From DASUFZ01 sp035541475 (GTDB lineage Bacteria; Myxococcota_A; UBA9160; SMWR01): 30,727 nucleotides of DNA. This document shows positions 1 through 7,370 of this stretch, piece by piece. The stretch spans positions 1 to 30,727 of the forward strand of contig DATKND010000001.1 in assembly GCA_035541475.1 (NCBI GenBank), written 5' to 3'. Under the pieces are notes generated by a model that made no database searches, had not been told where the DNA came from, and was given only the letters and a program-made list of their open reading frames with translations. Position numbers and translations under genes: made by a program. Within the stretch, counting starts at the first letter, position 1; each line of letters begins with the position of its first letter.

Positions 1-540
1 CGGCGCCGTCTCGCGCGCGCGCTGCCCGGAAGCGACGAGCGCGGCGCGGCGCTGGCCGAGCGCGCCTTCCATGCGTACCGCGGCGACGCCGCTCCGCGTC
101 GGGGCGCGTCGTTCTCCGAGAGCTGGGAGTGCTTCCAGGCCGACCGCGTCTTCCACGCGCCCGCGCATCGCCTGGCCGAGCTGCAGAGCGCGCACGCCCC
201 GACCTTCGCCTACCGCTTCGACTGGGCACCGCCCGCCCTGCGCCGCATGATCGGCGCCTGCCACGGCATCGAGATCCCGTTCGTGTTCGGCACCCTGCGC
301 GAGCCGCCGCTCGCGCCGCTCTTCCTCTTCGCGCGGGGGGCGCAACGTCTGTCGGCGCGCGTGCAGCGCGCCTGGATCGCGTTCGCGCGCAGCGGCGATC
401 CGGGTCACGAGGACCTGCCGGAGTGGCCCGCCTACGACGCGGAGCGCCGTGCGACGCTCGTGCTCGCGCCGCGCTGCCACGTGCACGACGCGCCCTACGC
501 GCACGCGCTGCGCTTCTGGGGCGAGCTGGAGGCCTCGTGA
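1..540 (+). CDS. Carboxylesterase type B, C-terminal part (5' truncated by window)
   Basis: Reading frame 1 is open from the first base and encodes 179 residues ending in TGA. The residues match the C-terminal third of alpha/beta-hydrolase carboxylesterases (para-nitrobenzyl-esterase type). The segment FHAPAHRLAELQ is followed by GACHGIEIPFVFG, whose His at fragment residue 88 is in the position of the catalytic-triad histidine. Then come WIAFARSGDP and WPAYD, and the usual RFW ending. These enzymes hydrolyse carboxylic esters; the substrate cannot be told from this part. The nucleophile Ser and acidic residue lie outside the window, so intactness is unknown. The stop overlaps the GTG of the next gene (GTGA), so the two are probably translationally coupled. 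Confidence 0.88.
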   Translation, partial: RRRLARALPGSDERGAALAERAFHAYRGDAAPRRGASFSESWECFQADRVFHAPAHRLAELQSAHAPTFAYRFDWAPPALRRMIGACHGIEIPFVFGTLREPPLAPLFLFARGAQRLSARVQRAWIAFARSGDPGHEDLPEWPAYDAERRATLVLAPRCHVHDAPYAHALRFWGELEAS

Positions 541-1397
541 CGGATCGGTTCCCGCGCTGGCAGATCGGCGACGCGAGGCTCACGAAGGTGGTGGAGCTCG
601 AGACCACCGGCTCGGCCACCTGGATCCTGCCCGACGCGAAGCCCGAGCGCCTGGCCGACATTTCGTGGCTGGTGCCGCACTTCGCCGACGCGCAGGGCAA
701 GGCCGTGATGAGCGTACACGCGCTCGTGATCGAGGTGGGTGACCGGCGCGTCCTGATCGACACCTGCGTCGGCAACGACAAGCTGCGGCCGATCCCCGGC
801 TGGGATCGCCGCCAGGGCCCCTTCCTCGCCGATCTGACCGAGGCCGGCTTCCCGCCGGAGTCGATCGACACCGTCCTCTGTACGCATCTCCACGTCGATC
901 ACGTCGGCTGGAACACGCGCCTCGAGAAGGACCGCTGGGTGCCGACCTTCCCGAACGCCCGCTACCTCTTCGCGGAGCAGGAGCTCGTCTACTGGCGCGA
1001 GCAGAACGAGCAGATCTACGGTGACGTCTTCGGCGACTCGGTGCGCCCGATCCTCGATGCCGGACTCGCCGACCTGGTGAAGCCCGATCACGCGGTGGCG
1101 CCGGAGCTGCGCCTCGAGCCGACGCCCGGGCACACGCCGGGCCACGTGAGCGTGCGGCTCCGCTCGCGCGGCGAGGAGGCGGTCGTGACCGGCGATCTGA
1201 TGCACCACCCGGTCCAGTGCGCGCACTCCGAGTGGAAGAGCCGCGCCGACTACGACACGGAGCAGGCGCGCCGCACGCGCGAGGAATTTCTCCGCGGCTC
1301 GGAGCGGAGCGGCGTGCGGGTCTTCGGTACGCACTTCGCGGGTCCGACGGCCGGACGCATCGTGCGGGACGGCGCCTCGTTCCGCTTCGCGGTGTAG
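537..1397 (+). CDS. MBL-fold metallo-hydrolase
   Basis: This encodes 286 residues of a soluble metallo-beta-lactamase-fold hydrolase without a signal peptide. The di-zinc site is complete: THLHVDH at 116-122, GHTPGH at 198-203, TGD ending at Asp220 and GTH at His266. The domain fills the protein, so this is a stand-alone hydrolase of the broad MBL superfamily (lactonase/glyoxalase II-like). The substrate is unknown. I chose the GTG at 537 because it overlaps the TGA of the esterase as GTGA and gives a normal N-terminus. The same frame is open further upstream, but that part is only a shadow of the esterase. The next gene starts at the base after this stop, so esterase, MBL and ankyrin genes form a tight run. 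Confidence 0.9.
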   Translation: MTDRFPRWQIGDARLTKVVELETTGSATWILPDAKPERLADISWLVPHFADAQGKAVMSVHALVIEVGDRRVLIDTCVGNDKLRPIPGWDRRQGPFLADLTEAGFPPESIDTVLCTHLHVDHVGWNTRLEKDRWVPTFPNARYLFAEQELVYWREQNEQIYGDVFGDSVRPILDAGLADLVKPDHAVAPELRLEPTPGHTPGHVSVRLRSRGEEAVVTGDLMHHPVQCAHSEWKSRADYDTEQARRTREEFLRGSERSGVRVFGTHFAGPTAGRIVRDGASFRFAV

Positions 1398-2468
1398 ATG
1401 CGCCATCGGAAGCGCTCCGCGCTGCTCTTCGCCGTGCTCGCGCTCCTCCAGGCGCTGGCCGCCGCGGCGGCGGAGCCCGAGGACGGGGGCGGCGGTCCCG
1501 ACCTCCTCCAGCGCCGCGATCTCGCGACGCCGCGCTGGAAGCGCGGCGCGCCGCCGAAGCAGCGCGTGCGTTTCGAGACGCCGCTCGAGCAGGCCGCGGC
1601 CAATGGCGACATCGCGGCCGTGAAGCAGCTGATCGCGCAGCACGCCGATGTCACGGCGCCGGCCTGGGAAGGCGTCACGCCGCTCCACGCCGCGGCCTAC
1701 GGCGGAAATCTCGAGATCGTGCGCCTGCTGCTCGAGCGCGGGGCGAAGCCCGACGTGGTCGACAGCGTCGGAATGACGCCACTCCATGTCGCGGCGCTCT
1801 ACGGCTTCCTGGGGCCTGCGAAGCTCCTGCTCGCGAAGGGGGCGCCCGTCGACGCGCGCAACAAGGCCGACATGACGGCGCTCCACTGCGCCGCGCGCGA
1901 GGACCACGGCGCGCTCGCGCTCGTGCTCCTCGACGCCGGCGCCGCGCCCGACGCCGCCGCCTATCGCGACTGGCGCCCGCTTCACTTCGCCGCGCACGTG
2001 GGAGACGTCGCGCTGGTCGAGCGTCTGCTGGCGAAGGGCGCGCAGATCGAGGCGAAACGGTTGAACGGGTGGCGCCCGCTCCACCTCGCCGTCGAGGCCG
2101 ACCGCCGCGACGCTGTGGCGGCGCTGCTCGCGCGCGGCGCGCAGATCGACGCGCCGGCGCGCGATGGCCTGCACCCGACCCACGTCGCGGTGCAGCACGG
2201 TCGCGTCGAGGTGCTCGAGTTGCTGCTCGCGAAGGGCGCCGATCCGAACGCGCTCACCGACGGTCGCGACACGCCGCTGCACCTGGCCGCGCAGCGCGGT
2301 CAGATCGAGCTGGTGCGACCGCTGCTGGCGCACGGCGCGCGCAGGGATCTCGTCGACGCGAAGGGCCTCACGCCGCTCGACCTCGCGAAGAAGCCGTCGC
2401 CGAGCGCCGCCCGCAGCGAGGCGCGCGCCGCGGTCGCGGCGCTGCTCGAGGAGAAGCCCGAGAAGTAG
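1398..2468 (+). CDS. Exported ankyrin-repeat protein
   Basis: This encodes 356 residues. The N-terminus has basic residues, then LLFAVLALLQALAAAAAEPED, which is a plausible Sec signal peptide cleaved near residue 25. From about residue 60 there are eight consecutive 33-residue ankyrin repeats with TPLH-AA and LL-GA signatures, several of them exactly 33 long, then a degenerate capping repeat at the C-terminus. Ankyrin arrays bind proteins; the partner is not visible here, and the signal peptide suggests a periplasmic or secreted location. The ATG directly follows the TAG of the MBL gene with no gap, so it is probably co-transcribed with it. The downstream neighbour is convergent, with only 23 bp between. 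Confidence 0.9.
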   Translation: MRHRKRSALLFAVLALLQALAAAAAEPEDGGGGPDLLQRRDLATPRWKRGAPPKQRVRFETPLEQAAANGDIAAVKQLIAQHADVTAPAWEGVTPLHAAAYGGNLEIVRLLLERGAKPDVVDSVGMTPLHVAALYGFLGPAKLLLAKGAPVDARNKADMTALHCAAREDHGALALVLLDAGAAPDAAAYRDWRPLHFAAHVGDVALVERLLAKGAQIEAKRLNGWRPLHLAVEADRRDAVAALLARGAQIDAPARDGLHPTHVAVQHGRVEVLELLLAKGADPNALTDGRDTPLHLAAQRGQIELVRPLLAHGARRDLVDAKGLTPLDLAKKPSPSAARSEARAAVAALLEEKPEK

Positions 2469-2491
2469 GCGCACGACGCGAAGCGCCGGGC

Positions 2492-3493
2492 TCACCGCAG
2501 CTTCGGCAGCACCTTCTCCGTGAAGAGCACGAACGACTCGTGCGAGAGCGGCGCGCACATCAGGTACTCGAGCCCGATCTCCTGTTGGAGCTTCTGGATC
2601 TGCTCGGTGACCGACTCGGGCGTGCCGTGGATGACGGAGCCCTTCACGGAGCGCTCCGCGGGCTCGGGGATCGCGTTCAGCCCCGTCAGGTTCTTCGGGT
2701 CGAAGATCATCGCGTGCGCGTCGCCCATGTAGGAGCCGACGATCCAGGAGGCACCCCGGCGCGCGACCTCGCGCGCCTCCGCCTCGCTCGGCGCGACGGC
2801 CAGCAGCCGCGCAGTCGGGATCTCGCGGCCCTCCGGGCTATGGCCGTTCTCGACCAAGAGCTTCCGGTAGAGCGCGCGCTTGCGGCCGATCTCGACGTGC
2901 GCCGCGTGCGGATCCATCAGGATCGAGTGGCCCTGCTGCGCGGCCCACTCGATCGCCGACTCGGACGACGCCGCGACCCACACCGGCGGGTGTGGCTTCT
3001 GGAGCGGCTTCGGCAGCACCTCGACGCCGTGGAAGTGATGGAAGCGGCCGTCGAAGTCGATGCGATCGCTCTTCCATGCCGCCAGCACGATCTCGACCGC
3101 CTCGCGGAAGCGCGCCGCGCTCTCCTCGAGGGTCACGCCGAAGTTCTCGAATTCCGTGCGGTCGAAGCCGCGGCCCGCGCCCCAGTCGACGCGGCCGCCG
3201 GACAGCACGTCGAGGAGCGCGACCTCTTCCGCGAGCCGCAGCGGGTGATAGAAGGCGGCCAGCGACACCGCCGTGCCGATCCGCAGCCGCTGCGTGCGCG
3301 CCGCCACGTGCGCGCCCATCACGTGCACCGACGGGCACACGCTGAAGCCGCTGAAGTGGTGCTCGGCGAGCCAGACGGCGTCATAGCCGGTCCGGTCCAT
3401 GATCTCGATGCGCTGGAGCGCGCGCGCGAAGACGGTGTCGAGCGGCACGCGCCGCTCGGGCCAGGAGAAGAACTGGAGCACGCCGAACTTCAC
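2492..3493 (-). CDS. Luciferase-like flavin-dependent monooxygenase (LLM class), copy 1
   Basis: This encodes 333 residues of the bacterial-luciferase-like TIM-barrel family, which uses reduced flavin (FMNH2 or F420) supplied by a partner. Family features seen are the start KFGVLQFFSW, the segment YDAVWLAEHHFSG, LRIGTAVSLAAFYHPLRLAEE, VDWGAGRGF and PVWVAASSES. The start is a GTG at 3493-3491 with a good ribosome-binding site (GGAGAG, 4 bases before). It lies 18 bp downstream of a second LLM gene on the same strand, so the two form an operon. No flavin reductase is nearby. The substrate is unknown; members oxidise many aliphatic and cyclic compounds. Confidence 0.9.
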   Translation of the reverse strand: MKFGVLQFFSWPERRVPLDTVFARALQRIEIMDRTGYDAVWLAEHHFSGFSVCPSVHVMGAHVAARTQRLRIGTAVSLAAFYHPLRLAEEVALLDVLSGGRVDWGAGRGFDRTEFENFGVTLEESAARFREAVEIVLAAWKSDRIDFDGRFHHFHGVEVLPKPLQKPHPPVWVAASSESAIEWAAQQGHSILMDPHAAHVEIGRKRALYRKLLVENGHSPEGREIPTARLLAVAPSEAEAREVARRGASWIVGSYMGDAHAMIFDPKNLTGLNAIPEPAERSVKGSVIHGTPESVTEQIQKLQQEIGLEYLMCAPLSHESFVLFTEKVLPKLR

Positions 3494-3511
3494 GCCGCTC
3501 TCCGATCCGAT

Positions 3512-4522
3512 CTACGCCGGCCGCGCGGCCAGCGGGGGCTTCACGTCGTCGCCGAGCCGGCGGAGCGCATCGAGCATCGCCGCGTGCTCGCCGACGATGG
3601 GCCGCAGCAGCGCCGCCTCGAAGCCCATCTCGGCGTAGTGACGCAGCCGCGCTGCGACCGTGCGCGCCGAGCCGACCAGCAGGTCGTCCCAGTCGATCGT
3701 CTCGCGTCGGTAGCCGCGCGCGAGGATCGGCTCGACCTCCGCGCGCGCCGACTCGTCGTCGTGCGCGACGTGGAAGTCGCGGCGGAGCACCGCGTGCGGT
3801 CGCCGCCCCGCGGACTCCGAGGCCTTGCGGTAGCGCTCGAGCTCGACCGTGAGCTCGGCGTCATGCGAGGTGGTGCCGGTGAGCCAGCCGTCGCCGAGAC
3901 GTCCCGCGCGCTCGACCGCGGCGCCCATCCGTCCGCCGATCCAGATCGGCGTCGGCACGCGCGGCACCGGATTGATGCGCGCGCCTTCCAGCTGGAAGTG
4001 ACGGCCCGCGTGGTCGACGGTCTCGCCGGCGAGGAGGCGCCGAACCAGCGGCACGAGCTCCTCGGTGCGCGACACGCGGCTGCGTTCCGTCATGCCGAAG
4101 GCGCGGAACATCGCGTCGCGTGCGCCGACCGAGAGCACGAGCACGAGCGGCTCCGGTGCGAACGCCGCGAGCGTGCCGACCTGCTCGGCGAGCAGCACCG
4201 GGTGGAGGAACGGTGCGAGGTACAGGATCCCGACCGGCACGTCGCCGGTCTCGGCGAGCAGACGGCCGAGGGTCGGCGTCGGCTGGAAGAAGTTCGTGAC
4301 CGGCATCGCGTGGTGATCGCCGATCAGCAGCATGTCGAGGCGCGCCTCGCGCACCGCGCGCGCGACCTCGATCAGGTTGCGAGCCTGCGTGCGAGTGTCG
4401 AAGTCGCCGGCCGGCACGTCGTACATCGAGCCCGGCGGCAGCTTCGCCGCGACCGCCATGAAGAGGTCGAGCCCCGCCTGGCTGATCGGGAAGTGACCGC
4501 GCAGCGAGATGCCGACCTTCAT
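3512..4522 (-). CDS. Luciferase-like flavin-dependent monooxygenase (LLM class), copy 2
   Basis: This encodes 336 residues beginning KVGISLRGHFPISQ. It is a second luciferase-like monooxygenase, with LDMLLIGDHHAMP near the N-terminus, VPVGILYLAPFLHPVLLAEQVG, VPTPIWIGGR and a C-terminal helical part ending in AARPA. It is clearly a different subfamily from its neighbour rather than a recent duplicate. I chose the ATG at 4522-4520 because the frame upstream lacks family sequence and runs into the divergent gene's control region. A TAGGAT hexamer lies 8 bases before the ATG, which would make the mRNA nearly leaderless. It is the first gene of the two-gene operon. The substrate is unknown. Confidence 0.88.
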   Translation of the reverse strand: MKVGISLRGHFPISQAGLDLFMAVAAKLPPGSMYDVPAGDFDTRTQARNLIEVARAVREARLDMLLIGDHHAMPVTNFFQPTPTLGRLLAETGDVPVGILYLAPFLHPVLLAEQVGTLAAFAPEPLVLVLSVGARDAMFRAFGMTERSRVSRTEELVPLVRRLLAGETVDHAGRHFQLEGARINPVPRVPTPIWIGGRMGAAVERAGRLGDGWLTGTTSHDAELTVELERYRKASESAGRRPHAVLRRDFHVAHDDESARAEVEPILARGYRRETIDWDDLLVGSARTVAARLRHYAEMGFEAALLRPIVGEHAAMLDALRRLGDDVKPPLAARPA

Positions 4523-4530
4523 GGGACCCC

Positions 4531-4536
4531 ATCCTA
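4531..4536 (-). promoter_or_regulatory. Candidate -10 hexamer (TAGGAT) of the LLM operon
   Basis: TAGGAT on the minus strand ends 8 bases before the ATG at 4522. It keeps the three most conserved positions of the sigma-70 -10 box. No recognisable -35 was found at 16-18 bp. TAGGNT hexamers also precede the genes at 11879 and 13677. Confidence 0.3.
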
Positions 4537-4564
4537 ATGCATCCCGGCACGCGGACACCGCATG

Positions 4565-4584
4565 ACTCGTATACTGAAACGAGT
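4565..4584. promoter_or_regulatory. Candidate operator: 6+6 bp inverted repeat between divergent genes
   Basis: ACTCGT at 4565-4570 and ACGAGT at 4579-4584 are perfect inverted repeats around 8 bases. A -10-like TATACT (4570-4575) lies inside and points toward the vWA gene. The site lies in a 74-bp divergent intergenic region, a usual place for a TetR-type operator. Its placement would repress or activate the vWA/CoA-transferase operon and possibly the LLM operon. The regulator is not adjacent; the only TetR gene in the window is about 9 kb away and has its own, different palindrome. Confidence 0.4.
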
Positions 4585-4596
4585 ACGAGGCGCGCC

Positions 4597-5727
4597 GTGT
4601 CCGACCGCGAACGAGGGAGCTGCAGGCTCGCACTGGCCGCCGCGCTCGCGTTCGTCGGCGCGAGCGCGGGCGCGGAGCCGGGCATGCCCTCGCAGCGAGA
4701 TGCCGACGTCTCGCCGTCTGCGCGCCGCGCCACGCTCCGGATCGACGCGCCCGCGCCGGACGAGAAGGTGAGGCAGCCCGATCCGCTCGTGCGCGTGCGC
4801 GGTCGCGTCGGCGCAGAGCTCTTCGGCGCCGATGTCGTGGTCGCGCTCGACGTCTCGAACAGCGCGCTGCTCGCCTCGGGCGAGGACCTCGATGGCGACG
4901 GGGTGGTCGGCGTCACGCGCGCATTCGCGGAGGATGCGGGGCGCTTCATCACCTCGCACACCGCGTGGACCACGGACGAGGACGACTCGATCCTGCACGC
5001 GGAGAAGCTCGCGGGACAGGCGCTCGTCGAGGCGCTGTCGGCGCGCCGCGACCGCATCGGCGTGCTGACCTACACCGCGCAGCCGCGCATCCGCGCGCCG
5101 GTCGGGAGTCCCGAGCAGGCGCGGCAGGCGATCGACGCGGTGCCGATCGAAGAGGACATCACGGGCACCGACGTCGCGCGCGCGCTGTGGCGCGCCGCGC
5201 GGCTGCTCGAGGAGGCGTCGCCCGCGTCGCCGGGTCGCGCGCGCGCGATCGTGCTCTGCAGCGACGGCGAGCCGACGGTGCCGCCGCCGCGCTACAGCGC
5301 GAAGCAGCGCGCGCTGCACGAGGCGTCGCAGCTCTCCGCGCAGGGCATCGCCCTCTACGTGCTGGCCTTCGGCGCGCAGCTCGACGAGGAGCGTGGGAAG
5401 GTCGATCTCGAGTTCCTGCAGGCGCTCGCGGCGGCGGGCGGCGGCGTGCTGGTGCGCGTCCGGTCGCCGGCGCGGCTGCTCGAGGATCTCCCGCCCGCCG
5501 AGCCGCGGCCCGACTGGCTCGAGATCGTGAACGCGACCAGCGGAGAGAGCGCGCGCTCGCTGCGCGTCTCGCCGGAAGGCGACTTCGACGCGGTGCTCCC
5601 GCTGGTGCCCGGCGCGAACGAGCTGCGCGTGGAGGCTCGCTGGCGCGACGGCCGCGACGAGCAGGCGTCGCGCAAGGTGCACTACGAGGCGTCGGTCGCG
5701 GCGGCGCCGACGGAGCGAGGGCGATGA
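4597..5727 (+). CDS. Exported von Willebrand factor A domain protein
   Basis: This encodes 376 residues. A signal peptide (LALAAALAFVGASAGA, cleavage near residue 26) is followed by a short beta-type segment and a vWA domain at about 80-320. The MIDAS metal site is complete: DVSNS at 85-89, Thr191 in TGTD and Asp223 in CSDGEP. A DLDGDG stretch at about 97-102 resembles a calcium loop inserted after the first MIDAS strand. The C-terminal 80 residues look like a beta-sandwich. I chose the GTG at 4597 because it has ACGAGG 6 bases upstream and a -10-like TATACT further upstream; the ATG at 4537 would put both inside the gene. The stop overlaps the next start (ATGA). The binding partner is unknown. 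Confidence 0.85.
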   Translation: MSDRERGSCRLALAAALAFVGASAGAEPGMPSQRDADVSPSARRATLRIDAPAPDEKVRQPDPLVRVRGRVGAELFGADVVVALDVSNSALLASGEDLDGDGVVGVTRAFAEDAGRFITSHTAWTTDEDDSILHAEKLAGQALVEALSARRDRIGVLTYTAQPRIRAPVGSPEQARQAIDAVPIEEDITGTDVARALWRAARLLEEASPASPGRARAIVLCSDGEPTVPPPRYSAKQRALHEASQLSAQGIALYVLAFGAQLDEERGKVDLEFLQALAAAGGGVLVRVRSPARLLEDLPPAEPRPDWLEIVNATSGESARSLRVSPEGDFDAVLPLVPGANELRVEARWRDGRDEQASRKVHYEASVAAAPTERGR

Positions 5728-7049
5728 GCTGGCGCGACCGGGTCCGTGGGAAGCTCGTGGCGCCGGATCGCGCGCTGGAGAGCGTGCGCTCCGGCGACGT
5801 GATCGGGGTCGCTCCCTTCACCTGCACGCCGTACACGCTCTGCCGCGCGCTCGCCGAACACGTGCGGAGAAGGGGTCTCTCGAAGATCCGCGTCGACCAC
5901 CCGGCCTCGCTCTTTCCCTGGACCGCGCCCGAGCTGCGCGGCGCCTTCGAGCTGCACGACAACTACGCGACCGCGGCCAACCGCGCCGCGTGTCACGACG
6001 GCGCCATGGAGTACGTGCCCATCTCGGTCTGGCGCGCGCACGAGATGCCCGCCGGCTACACGCGGGACCCCGACGTGTTCCTGGTGCCGGTGTCGCCGCC
6101 GAACGAACGCGGCTACTGCTCGTTCGGACCCGGCGTGTGGATGTCGGGCACGGCCGTCCGGCACGCCAAGCGAGTGATCGCCGAGGTGCACGAGGACTTC
6201 ATCCGCACCTTCGGCGAGAACTACGTGCACGTGGATCGGATCGACGGGTTCGTCGAGGCGCAGGAGCCGACCGGCAGCGGCGCGCCGGCGGCGCTCCCGC
6301 CCGAGGAGCGCGAGGCCGTCGAGGTGATCTGCAACCTGGTCGCGGCCGAGCTGATCCGCGACGGCGACACCGTGCAGACGGGCGTCGGTACGGTATCCGC
6401 ATCGCTCGCGCCGTTCCTCGAGTTCCGCAACGACCTCGGCGTGCAGACCGAGCTGATCACGGGCGGCATCGCGGAGCTGGTGCGAAAGGGCGTCGTGACG
6501 GGCCGCTACAAGACCCTCCATCGCTTCAAGGTGGTCGGCTCGGCGACGGTGGCGCTCGCTCGAGAGGAGCTGCAGGAGATCCACGAGAACCCCGTCTTCG
6601 AGCTCTACGACTTCGGCTACACCGACGACCTGCGGCGCCTCGTCCAGATCGAGCGCTTCGTCACGGTGAACAACGCGCTCGCGGTCGATCTCACCGGTCA
6701 GGTGGCGGCCGAGTCGTTCGACGCGCGCATGTACACGGGGGTCGGCGGGCAGACCGTCTTCATGATCGCGGGCGCCTACTCGCCGGGCGGCCGATCGGTC
6801 AGCGTGCTGCCGTCATCCACCTTGCCCGCCGCGGGACGCCCGCGCGCGAGCCGCATCGTCCCCGGGCTGCCGCCCGGCACGCCCGTCACCGTGCCGCGTA
6901 CTTTCGTCGACACGGTGGTGACGGAGCACGGCATCGCGGACCTGCGCGGGCGCAGCGTGCGCGAGCGCGCGGGCGCGCTGATCGAGATCGCGCACCCCGA
7001 GTTCCGCGAGACGCTGCGCGCCGAGGCGCACCGGCTGCACGCGCTCTAG
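5724..7049 (+). CDS. Acetyl-CoA hydrolase/CoA-transferase family protein
   Basis: This encodes 441 residues with both lobes of the acetyl-CoA hydrolase/4-hydroxybutyrate CoA-transferase family. The N-terminal lobe includes DPDVFLVPVSPPNERGYCSFG. The mid-region has DTVQTGVGT (215-223) and LGVQTELITGG, where Glu243 is in the place expected for the catalytic glutamate that forms the CoA thioester. The C-terminal lobe includes GGQTVFMIAGAYSPGGRS and VVTEHGIADLRGRS. It moves or hydrolyses CoA from short acyl-CoAs in the cytoplasm; the substrate is not determined. The ATG overlaps the vWA stop as ATGA, so translation is coupled to an exported protein, an unusual pairing. Confidence 0.9.
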   Translation: MSWRDRVRGKLVAPDRALESVRSGDVIGVAPFTCTPYTLCRALAEHVRRRGLSKIRVDHPASLFPWTAPELRGAFELHDNYATAANRAACHDGAMEYVPISVWRAHEMPAGYTRDPDVFLVPVSPPNERGYCSFGPGVWMSGTAVRHAKRVIAEVHEDFIRTFGENYVHVDRIDGFVEAQEPTGSGAPAALPPEEREAVEVICNLVAAELIRDGDTVQTGVGTVSASLAPFLEFRNDLGVQTELITGGIAELVRKGVVTGRYKTLHRFKVVGSATVALAREELQEIHENPVFELYDFGYTDDLRRLVQIERFVTVNNALAVDLTGQVAAESFDARMYTGVGGQTVFMIAGAYSPGGRSVSVLPSSTLPAAGRPRASRIVPGLPPGTPVTVPRTFVDTVVTEHGIADLRGRSVRERAGALIEIAHPEFRETLRAEAHRLHAL

Positions 7050-7054
7050 GGGCG

Positions 7055-7364
7055 ATGGCCGACCTGGTGTCTGTCGGCGGCGGAGGTCGTCGTCTGCGCG
7101 CGCGGCGGACTGCTCGGCTGGGTACAAGCGATCGGCCGCCCCTGCGTCGCGACGCCGATGCCGTGCGGCGATCAGCGGCAGCGAACGGCGGCGTGCCGCG
7201 CGGAGCGCACCGCGCTCGTCGCAGACGGCACCGCGGAAGCGCTCGCCGAGGGCGCGCAGCTCCTGCTCGGCGACGCCGAACGGCGTCGCGCGCCATGCGA
7301 ACGCCTCATGGCCGTCGGCCCGCGCAACGCGCTCCCGCGCTGCGTCGAGCTGCTGGAAGAAACG
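7055..7364 (+). pseudogene. Glycosyltransferase C-terminal remnant (MurG/GT28-like)
   Basis: The 320 bp between the CoA-transferase and the next gene hold no intact gene. From about 7074 the frame reads SAAEVVVCARGGLLGWVQ, then AIGRPCVATPMPCGDQ, LLLGDAERRR and GPRNALPRCVELLEE. This matches the order of donor-nucleotide-binding motifs in the C-terminal Rossmann lobe of MurG-like glycosyltransferases. The preceding residues MADLVS occur in a different frame (ATG at 7055), so a frameshift lies near 7070. No start codon serves the fragment before 7158, and more than two thirds of a normal enzyme is missing. I read it as a decayed gene cut at its 5' side; a chance resemblance is less likely but possible. 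Confidence 0.5.
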
Positions 7365-7370
7365 GTTGCG

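Noticed and set aside
495..2558. Long open frame (687 codons) on the minus strand opposite the MBL and ankyrin genes
   Set aside because: Composition is Arg/Ala/Glu/His-rich with no family motif. It is antisense to two genes with clear families, and such frames arise by chance at this GC content.
1217..4537. Open frame of 1106 codons on the plus strand across the ankyrin and LLM genes
   Set aside because: It crosses three well-supported genes on both strands and has no recognisable domain.
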